Positions 58,342-64,000 of a stretch of DNA of 64,000 bases are shown in pieces. Each line of letters opens with the position of its first letter. Position 1 is the stretch's first letter. Below the pieces are notes generated by a model. That model was given only the letters and a program-made list of their open reading frames with translations. It did not search any database and was not told the origin of the DNA. Location of the stretch: NCBI GenBank assembly GCA_903994455.1, contig CAJEXI010000007.1:51451-115450 (forward strand), given 5' to 3'. The DNA comes from an uncultured Chlorobiaceae bacterium (lineage in GTDB: Bacteria > Bacteroidota > Chlorobiia > Chlorobiales > Chlorobiaceae). Position numbers and translations under genes: made by a program.

Positions 58342-60564
58342 ATGGATAAAGATGTCAATAAAGTCGACACTGGCAGGTCATTCGGTGAGAGGTTGTTCCT
58401 GAAAGCTCGTGCCCAGCGAAAAGAGTACCATTCAGCACTTGAGGGGATGACCCTTATGATGCAGAGCGGGGATAATATGCATGAGTCTTTGGCTGATTCC
58501 GATCCCTTGTTTGCAGCTTGTGCCTTGATAGGCAATGTTGCGGGTATTGGCTTTCGCAAACCTTATGGGGATCTCCTTGATTCGCACGAAGATCCGTTAC
58601 AGCTCATTTGTCGTTTTTCAGGTATTCGTGCACGAATGGTAACTCTCAGAAAGCAGAATACGTGGTGGCTCCAGGATAATGGTCCAATGCTTTGCTTCAG
58701 TAGCAAAGAGCACAAGCCGTTTGCCCTTCTTCCTGGAGGTCGTTCGGGGTATCGGTTGACCGATCCATTATCTTCTGATACTGTTGAGCTTAACGCTGCA
58801 GTCGCGGAAGGGATAGCTGAACAGGCGTGGATGTTTTATTCACCTTTTCCGGAGAGGCCGTTACAGGGACGGGAGATCCTTAAATTTGGCATGTTCGGGT
58901 GCCGTGAGGATGTGATACGCCTGATCCTGCTTGGTATTGCTGCGTCGCTTTTTGGGCTTTTAACCCCGGTTTTGACAGGTCAGCTTTTCGGAACAGTTAT
59001 TCCTCAGTCAAATCGTGGACAGCTTTTGCAGTTGGCCTTGATTCTTTTTGCCAGTGTCATCTCAGTGACAGGATTTGATCTTGCCAAGCAAATTGCGGCA
59101 ATGAGAATGCAAAATCGAATTGACATGCGGATACAACCCGGCCTTATCGACCGGTTGTTGAATCTTCCCAGCAGCTTTTTCAGGATTTACTCTTCGGGCG
59201 ATCTTGCTTCGCGGGTTATGGGCGCAACCCGGATCAGGGAGATACTCAGCAGTTCGGCTGTCAGTGTGCTGCTTGGCATGATGTTCAGCCTCTTTTCCCT
59301 TGCGTTGCTTTTTTACTACAGTTGGAAGCTTGCAATTGTTGCGCTTCTCCTTTCGTTCATCATGGTTGCAGCAACCATTTTCATCTCTTTTCGTCAGCTC
59401 AAACTTCATCGGGATGCGCTTGCTGTCCAGGGCAAGATTTCGGGTATGCTTGGCAACTGGCTGGGAGGAATTACAAAAATACGCGTTACTGGTACCGAAA
59501 AAACAGCATTTTCAAAATGGGCAACCCTTTTTATCCAGGAAAGGGAATTGATGTTTGATGCAGGAAAACTTCAGAATACGCTCTCGGTGGTAACCACCTC
59601 TTTTCCAGTGGTGGCGATGGCTATTATTTTTTTTTTCGCAATCCCCATCATGCAGAGCGATAAACTCAGCACCGGTTCATTTATTACCTTTACCACCGCT
59701 TACACCACCTTTCAGACGACGCTCCTGCAGATGGTCATGACCGTGATAGCAAGTCTCAATGTTGTGCCTCTCTATGAAAGGCTCAAGCCGGTGCTCGAAA
59801 CGATGCCGGAAGCTGATGAAACAAAAAAATACCCTGCTAAACTTTCTGGAGAAATCGCTCTGCACAAGGTGAATTTCAGCTATAGTAGTGATGCTCCCCA
59901 GATTTTGTTTGATATCGATTTATCAGTCTCTCCTGGCGAGTTTGTTGCGCTTGTCGGTGGCTCCGGATCCGGCAAATCAACTCTGCTCAGGTTGCTTCTC
60001 GGTTTTGAAAAAGCAGACTCAGGGACGGTTTACTATGGCGGAGAGGATCTTGCGTCCCTGAATGTTCAGGCTGTTCGTCGTCAGATTGGTGTTGTCATGC
60101 AGAACGGTCAACTTCTTCCAGGTTTTATTTTACAGAATATCATCGGTTCATCCATACTGACTATTGATGATGCCTGGGATGCTGCCAAAATGGCCGGCTT
60201 TGATGAGGATATACGGCAAATGCCAATGGGAATGTACACCGTGATTAGTGAAGGGAGTGGTACCCTTTCCGGCGGACAGCGGCAGCGGTTGTTGATTGCC
60301 AGTGCTCTTGTGCGCAAACCAGGCATTATTTTTTTTGATGAAGCAACCAGCGCTCTCGACAATCGTACGCAGGAGGTGGTCAGCAAAAGCCTTGAACAGC
60401 TTCAATCCACCCGGATTGTGATTGCCCACCGTCTCAGCACCATCCGCAAAGCTGACCGTATTTACTGCCTTGACAAGGGCCGCATTGTTCAATCGGGAAG
60501 TTATGAGGAGCTGATGGCCCAGGAGGGTTTTTTCAAAGAGTTGGCCAGCCGGCAAATAGCATGA
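58342..60564 (+). CDS. NHLM-type second ABC transporter (permease/ATPase)
   Basis: 740 residues. An N-terminal region of about 180 residues without peptidase cysteine motif precedes the membrane domain (about 200-460) and the ATPase: GGSGSGKSTLLRLLLG, LSGGQRQRLLIASAL, IFFDEATSALD, AHRLSTIRKADR. The non-peptidase partner next to the C39 transporter is the known arrangement of NHLM export loci, and the two probably form a heterodimer. Starts 9 bp after the first ABC gene; last gene of the operon. Confidence 0.92.
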   Translation: MDKDVNKVDTGRSFGERLFLKARAQRKEYHSALEGMTLMMQSGDNMHESLADSDPLFAACALIGNVAGIGFRKPYGDLLDSHEDPLQLICRFSGIRARMVTLRKQNTWWLQDNGPMLCFSSKEHKPFALLPGGRSGYRLTDPLSSDTVELNAAVAEGIAEQAWMFYSPFPERPLQGREILKFGMFGCREDVIRLILLGIAASLFGLLTPVLTGQLFGTVIPQSNRGQLLQLALILFASVISVTGFDLAKQIAAMRMQNRIDMRIQPGLIDRLLNLPSSFFRIYSSGDLASRVMGATRIREILSSSAVSVLLGMMFSLFSLALLFYYSWKLAIVALLLSFIMVAATIFISFRQLKLHRDALAVQGKISGMLGNWLGGITKIRVTGTEKTAFSKWATLFIQERELMFDAGKLQNTLSVVTTSFPVVAMAIIFFFAIPIMQSDKLSTGSFITFTTAYTTFQTTLLQMVMTVIASLNVVPLYERLKPVLETMPEADETKKYPAKLSGEIALHKVNFSYSSDAPQILFDIDLSVSPGEFVALVGGSGSGKSTLLRLLLGFEKADSGTVYYGGEDLASLNVQAVRRQIGVVMQNGQLLPGFILQNIIGSSILTIDDAWDAAKMAGFDEDIRQMPMGMYTVISEGSGTLSGGQRQRLLIASALVRKPGIIFFDEATSALDNRTQEVVSKSLEQLQSTRIVIAHRLSTIRKADRIYCLDKGRIVQSGSYEELMAQEGFFKELASRQIA

Positions 60565-60572
60565 GCACTCAC

Positions 60573-60610
60573 GCCCCTGTCTATCAGTATCAATATGGAT
60601 GGACAGGGCC
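60573..60610 (+). other. hairpin downstream of exporter operon
   Basis: 13-base arms around CCCTGTC/GACAGGG (one mismatch, one G-U), loop 12 bases, 9 bp after the ABC stop. No T tract, so it is only a possible transcript end or a structured 3' end. Confidence 0.4.
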
Positions 60611-60723
60611 GAGCGGCGGAGTTTTAGGGCAGGGCGGCTCTGGTTCTCATGTATAAGTAAAATTTTTTTTAACCAAAAGGGGAAATTATAACATAGCAGG
60701 GGACTCTGAACAATAAATAGAGT

Positions 60724-60761
60724 AACACACACCTACGGCAACCCTATGCAAGGTGTGTGTT
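60724..60761. other. perfect 11-bp inverted repeat
   Basis: AACACACACCT at 60724-60734 and AGGTGTGTGTT at 60751-60761 with a 16-base loop. No T run on either strand next to the stem. It overlaps the open frame after the precursor. Confidence 0.45.
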
Positions 60762-60917
60762 TTCAAAAAAAGCGACTTTTGTGAATGCCGAGGTGGTCAT
60801 AAACTGCCCAGATATCAGTGCCATACCTTCCGCCAGTGATGTCGGAGCTCTTTCAGGACATGTCCAGTATCTGGTGATGCCGCCTTTAATCGTTACCAGT
60901 CCATCCATGTTGCCGTG

Positions 60918-61136
60918 TTACCTGACATTCATGCCGCGCCCCCCTACCGCAGCGTCTAACTCATCGTCTGTCAATGCGCTTTGCAACTCCTTAACCTCCG
61001 CTTCGGTAACCTGAAATCCTGCGTCCCTGGCCGCAGCAAGCCTTGCATCAACACCCTCAATTGCTATGATGCGATCCCTGAATGCCTCGTCTGACTTCAT
61101 CTTCTCGTTGAACGCTTTTGCTTGATCTACTGACAT
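60918..61136 (-). CDS. Nif11-leader RiPP precursor peptide
   Basis: 72 residues. The Nif11-type leader is clear: MSVDQAKAFNEKMKSDEAFR, a middle helix with ARLAAARDAGFQVTEAEVKE, and the end LTDDELDAAVGG, which is the double-Gly cleavage site of C39 peptidases. Only RGMNVR remains after it, far shorter than the usual core. A good ribosome binding site (GAGGAT) precedes the ATG. It lies convergent to the NHLM exporter, whose peptidase is made for such leaders. Core loss, or a core read past the stop, are the two readings. Confidence 0.87.
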   Translation of the reverse strand: MSVDQAKAFNEKMKSDEAFRDRIIAIEGVDARLAAARDAGFQVTEAEVKELQSALTDDELDAAVGGRGMNVR

Positions 61137-61220
61137 GATATCCTCAGAGGTTGGAGGTTGAAAAATTATCTTACCGGTTTAAGGATACGTGTTTGCGACA
61201 GCAATTCCAAAGGGAATTTC

Positions 61221-61308
61221 ATGACTATTGAGCTATTGAGCTATTGAGTTCAGAAAGAAGTCGCTTTAAAAGCTGTGTTCGCTGGATGATTTTGAGCTGT
61301 TAAGACCT
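61221..61308 (+). pseudogene. relic of a second NHLM HlyD gene
   Basis: From the ATG at 61221 the sequence matches the start of the HlyD gene at 53458 if two of three copies of an 8-bp repeat are removed: ATGACTATTGAG then TTCAGAAAG reads M-T-I-E-F-R-K against M-A-L-E-F-R-K. Over 61246-61308 I count 49 of 63 bases identical without gaps. The repeat shifts the frame, and an in-frame TAA lies further on. Homology fades after about 61310. It shows that a second NHLM exporter once lay here or was rearranged. Confidence 0.75.
61225..61248 (+). repeat. three tandem copies of CTATTGAG
   Basis: Perfect 8-bp tandem repeat, three units, four bases into the HlyD relic's start. One unit restores the reading frame, so slippage at this repeat probably broke the gene. 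Confidence 0.9.
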
Positions 61309-61337
61309 CTCACTCTACGATATGTTTCCCAGTGGCC

Positions 61338-61475
61338 ATGAAATCTACGAATTACGAAGAGCAAACTTGTTGCTTAGGATCCTGCTACCGCAGCAGAATT
61401 CCTGTGCGGATTAAAGGAATATTTTGTACTGTTAAACGAAGGGCGGCCGCATTAGTCGTTGTACAGTGCACCTGA
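61338..61475 (+). CDS. doubtful 45-residue Cys-rich frame
   Basis: ATG at 61338, stop at 61473-61475. Five Cys (11, 12, 16, 30, 44) with basic residues. No ribosome binding site and no leader motif. Its place beside a peptide exporter is the only reason to list it. Confidence 0.2.
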   Translation: MKSTNYEEQTCCLGSCYRSRIPVRIKGIFCTVKRRAAALVVVQCT

Positions 61476-61817
61476 TAAAGTTTACAGGACAGCCAAGGGG
61501 AGGTAGGGTTACCAACGTAAACTCGCCACTTTTTGTCTATCGGCTGGGGTCCACTTTAGACACCGAGCGCCACGAAGCGCAGCCTGCTCAATGACCGCGT
61601 CTGATATGCGGGACGCCGAGTAGCGCAAAGCGCGTATCGAGGCGTGCTCAAGCACCGGTGTTATCCATCGCTACCCATCACATCCACCACCGGACGAATA
61701 ATTTTTACCACTGAATACCATTCAGAATTGCTTTTGCTTCATCAAAATTATAATTTGGCATTACAGTAAAAAATTCAGCAAATCTCTTTGTTCCTTCACC
61801 TATAATCACCTCCTGCC

Positions 61818-63698
61818 ATGGCAAAAATCTCTCCACGCTCGTTGTTGCGTCGTGACGTTTTCTTTATTGATGCCTCGCTTCCCGACCTTTTTACCCTGAC
61901 CTCTGCATTACCAGCCAACGCTGAAATTCATCTCATTGATGCAACGCAGGATGGTTTGGAACAGATTGCCTTGACGCTTCGGGGGCTTCAGGGTGAGAGC
62001 GGCATTGATGCCATCCATATTTTCAGCCACGGCAGCGCGGGTGAGCTTTCGATAGGTTCAACAAGGCTTTCCAGTTACAATATCAACAGTTACGCGGCAA
62101 CGCTGTCGCAGATTGGTTCATCGTTGTCGCCATCGGGCGACATTTTGCTTTATGGGTGCAATGTTGGTGCGGGAGCTGAAGGGTTGGCGTTTGTTGAGTC
62201 TGTTGCGCGGTTGACGCAGGCGGATGTTGCGGCTTCGGATGATGTGACGGGTAGTGCAGCGCTTGGGGGGGATTGGGTGCTGGAGGTGAAGAGTGGGGTG
62301 GTTGAAACTGCAGTGGTAAGTGCTGATGCTTACAGTGAAACTTTTGTTGATACAACCGTCCTAACTCTTCTTACACAATTAATTGTTGGCGAACCATCAT
62401 TAGATGAGGCATATAGAGATGTACAATGTATGGCTGATGGTAATCTTTTGGTTGCTGGTTACAATAGCCAAGATGCTCTACTGACGGCAGTAACATCTTC
62501 AGGGGATATCCTTTGGACAAAAACCTATGGTGGAACCAGCCGTGATTATTTTTTCAATATTGAGGCAACTCCTGACGGTGGATACATTGCTATAGGTGCA
62601 ACCCTATCATATGGAGTTTATCGAGATTATCAGTTCGTCGTAAAAACAGATGCTAATGGTAATCAAGAATGGTTGCATAATTATGGAGGAATGGATGCTG
62701 CCATTGGATTTGCAGCTACTCCAACAACTGATGGCGGTTATATAATAGCAGGTCCATCAACTGAAACAGATGCATGGTTTGATATTCGCTTAACAAAAGT
62801 AGCTGCTAATGGTAATGAACAATGGGTAAAGTTTTTTGGGCGTAGTCTTGACGACACTGCTCATGATGTTATTCAAACATCTGATGGAGGATATGTAATT
62901 ACAGGACTTTCTGGTGGACACTCTTCAAGCACACCAATGTGGATTATTAAAACAGATGGAAGTGGTAATCAACTATGGAATCAACTTATTGGTGGAACAG
63001 GAAATGGAGGGATAGGACGATGGTATGCATGGGATAGAGCATATCAAGTGCGGGAAATGAGCGATAACTCACTGGTTGTTGCTGGTACAATGTACAATAG
63101 TAGTAACGCACTGGATGCAGTTCTTCTTAAACTTGATAGCACTGGCAATATGGTATGGACTCACTATTATGGTGGTGTCGGAAATGACCAATTCTATGAT
63201 TTTGTTAAACTCTCAAATGGTGGATTCGCATTAGTTGGTTCTACAGAATCGAATGGTAATGGTTCGGAAGTTTTTCTTGTAACAACTGATAGCGAAGGTA
63301 ATGAAACTAAACACATAGCATTTGGTGGCACAGGCAACGAGTTGGGTTATGGCATAACATTGCTTAGCGATTCAGTTGTTGCTATCGCTGGTTCTACTCA
63401 AGCAGTAGGTCAAAGCACTTATAATGGATTGTTTGCAACGGTTTCACTTTATAATAGTAATGAAACATTTATAGGTCATCCATGGGATGATGTGTATTAT
63501 GTAGATAGCACAGGCGATAAAGTCATCGAAAAGCCAAACGAAGGCAACGATACGGTCAACAGCTCAATAACCTATGATTTACCCGCAAATGTTGAAAACC
63601 TCATTTTAACAGGAAGCAGTGCAATTAATGGTAACGGTAATATAGGGCACCTCTATTTATTAACGAAAGATATATCTTTCGATAATTTAACAAATTAG
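61818..63698 (+). CDS. DUF4347 surface-type protein with beta-propeller repeats, cut short by an IS
   Basis: 626 residues. The N-terminal DUF4347 domain (about 13-170: RRDVFFIDASLPDL, IHIFSHGSAGELSIGS, LLYGCNVGAGAEG) is typical of very large secreted adhesins. About seven repeats of a W.K.YGG / DGGYI.AG kind, likely a beta-propeller, span 195-545. The next part (NETFIGHPWDDVYYVDSTGDKVIE, then LPANVENLILTGSSAINGNGN) is the start of RTX-type repeats, which then stop. The last 18 or so residues come from the IS end at 63645, so the protein is truncated. Codon use turns AT-rich after about 62350. Confidence 0.8.
   Translation: MAKISPRSLLRRDVFFIDASLPDLFTLTSALPANAEIHLIDATQDGLEQIALTLRGLQGESGIDAIHIFSHGSAGELSIGSTRLSSYNINSYAATLSQIGSSLSPSGDILLYGCNVGAGAEGLAFVESVARLTQADVAASDDVTGSAALGGDWVLEVKSGVVETAVVSADAYSETFVDTTVLTLLTQLIVGEPSLDEAYRDVQCMADGNLLVAGYNSQDALLTAVTSSGDILWTKTYGGTSRDYFFNIEATPDGGYIAIGATLSYGVYRDYQFVVKTDANGNQEWLHNYGGMDAAIGFAATPTTDGGYIIAGPSTETDAWFDIRLTKVAANGNEQWVKFFGRSLDDTAHDVIQTSDGGYVITGLSGGHSSSTPMWIIKTDGSGNQLWNQLIGGTGNGGIGRWYAWDRAYQVREMSDNSLVVAGTMYNSSNALDAVLLKLDSTGNMVWTHYYGGVGNDQFYDFVKLSNGGFALVGSTESNGNGSEVFLVTTDSEGNETKHIAFGGTGNELGYGITLLSDSVVAIAGSTQAVGQSTYNGLFATVSLYNSNETFIGHPWDDVYYVDSTGDKVIEKPNEGNDTVNSSITYDLPANVENLILTGSSAINGNGNIGHLYLLTKDISFDNLTN
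63664..63681. repeat. perfect 18-bp palindrome in the IS end
   Basis: CGAAAGATATATCTTTCG, about 80 bp before the transposase start. It may block read-in transcription or bind transposase. Confidence 0.7.
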
Positions 63699-63760
63699 CA
63701 TTTTGAAGTCTGGCGAATATTTCGTACTTTCGCGATAATTACCTTATTTCATGTGCTTTT

Positions 63761-64000
63761 ATGAAAAAAATCTACCCTCCGCGAGTTTTTGACGAGCATT
63801 TTATGCTGGAAAAACTCAGAAAACTGAATGATCCTCTTCTTAAACTCGAAGCTCACATTGAGTGGCAGATATTTTATCCTGTACTTGATGTCGTTTTTGA
63901 AAAGTCCAAGCCGACAGATGTTGGGCGCCCGGCTTTCGACCGTTATCTGATGTTCAAAATACTTATCCTTCAGAGTCTCTATAACCTCTCCGATGAACAG
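63761..64000 (+). CDS. IS5-family transposase, N-terminal part (runs off window)
   Basis: 80 codons from ATG at 63761, open to the right edge. The start (KKIYPPRVFDEHFMLEKLRK) and the segment GRPAFDRYLMFKILILQSLY then NLSDEQ match the N-terminal domain of IS5/IS1182-like transposases. The DDE catalytic domain would lie beyond the window. Confidence 0.85.
   Translation, partial: MKKIYPPRVFDEHFMLEKLRKLNDPLLKLEAHIEWQIFYPVLDVVFEKSKPTDVGRPAFDRYLMFKILILQSLYNLSDEQ

Larger units (their letters stand above)
60565..60917. other. 353-bp spacer between exporter and precursor gene
   Basis: Convergent spacer between the ABC gene (plus) and the Nif11-leader gene (minus). It holds two hairpins (60573-60610 and 60724-60761), neither followed by a T run, and on the minus strand a frame continuing in phase from the precursor for 57 codons (60744-60917). 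Confidence 0.5.
61137..61817. other. 681-bp spacer with gene relics
   Basis: Contains the promoter region of the precursor (minus), the HlyD relic (61221-61308), a 45-codon Cys-rich frame (61338-61475), a GC-rich patch with imperfect direct repeats (about 61555-61660), and on the minus strand a 34-codon coding-like tail ending at 61705. No intact known gene. Confidence 0.5.
63645..64000 (+). mobile_element. IS5-type insertion sequence, left part
   Basis: The homology of the DUF4347/RTX protein ends at GGGCACCTCTATTTATTA (63645), which looks like an IS left end. A perfect 18-bp palindrome (63664-63681) and the transposase start (63761) follow. The right end is outside the window, so no target duplication can be checked. 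Confidence 0.65.

Noticed and set aside
60757..61014. 85-codon plus-strand frame opposite the Nif11 gene
   Set aside because: Mirror of the leader gene, which has a good ribosome binding site and family motifs.

Overview
The window reads as chromosomal DNA of a green sulfur bacterium (Chlorobiaceae, Chlorobium/Pelodictyon type). This is an inference from gene content. It carries a CIRCE-controlled groESL operon, an AcnB-type aconitase as used in the reductive TCA cycle, BshA (first step of bacillithiol; Chlorobi make the N-methyl form), a split MreB / MreCD-PBP2 rod-shape set, and housekeeping genes of Gram-negative type. No rRNA, CRISPR array or replication origin was seen. Both window edges cut through genes: uvrA on the left, an IS5-type transposase on the right.

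Layout. 1-4.8 kb: uvrA (5' part missing), a small unknown gene, CIRCE, groES, groEL, terminator. 4.8-6.9 kb: a toxin-antitoxin graveyard, with a HipB-like regulator, a HipA fragment joined to an AbiEi fragment, an intact AbiEi antitoxin and a truncated AbiEii toxin. 7.0-13.5 kb: queC, CPBP protease, trpA and a glycosyltransferase, then an SRPBCC protein, an SDR reductase and a CDF metal transporter on the minus strand. 13.9-21.9 kb: bshA, mreB, hisD-queA, acnB and an Ala/Pro-rich lipoprotein. 22.0-22.6 kb: four minus-strand tRNA genes (Gln, Arg, Glu, CAU) with promoter and terminator candidates. 22.7-28.7 kb: murA, an EnvC-like LytM factor, a Yip1-like membrane protein, nadE, nadB. 28.7-32.6 kb: polyamine genes (pyruvoyl arginine decarboxylase, homospermidine synthase, ornithine-type decarboxylase). 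32.7-39.1 kb: a minus-strand run mreC-mreD-mrdA-FAD oxidase-smpB-tyrS.

The right half is accessory. 39.7-47.2 kb is one overlapping type I restriction-modification operon, hsdR - YhcG-type nuclease - hsdS - zeta-type kinase - small partner - hsdM, so a possible toxin-antitoxin pair sits between the specificity and methylase genes. An autotransporter esterase follows on the other strand. A second GroES-like gene, nadA, a pentapeptide-repeat membrane protein and an eight-repeat TPR protein lead into the most interesting region, 53.4-61.1 kb. This is a complete NHLM-type peptide exporter (HlyD adaptor, TolC channel, C39-peptidase ABC transporter, second ABC transporter) facing a Nif11-leader precursor gene on the opposite strand. 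The precursor has an intact double-Gly site but only six residues after it, and its frame stays open for 57 codons past the stop. No peptide-modifying enzyme lies in the window. Beyond it lies a relic of a second HlyD gene, broken by a tandem 8-bp repeat, and then a DUF4347 surface-type protein that an IS element has cut short.

Functional links: NAD synthesis is spread over three places (nadE, nadB, nadA), queuosine synthesis over two (queC, queA), and cell-wall elongation over three (mreB; mreC-mreD-mrdA; murA and the LytM factor). All calls come from reading the sequence and family knowledge; no database search was run.
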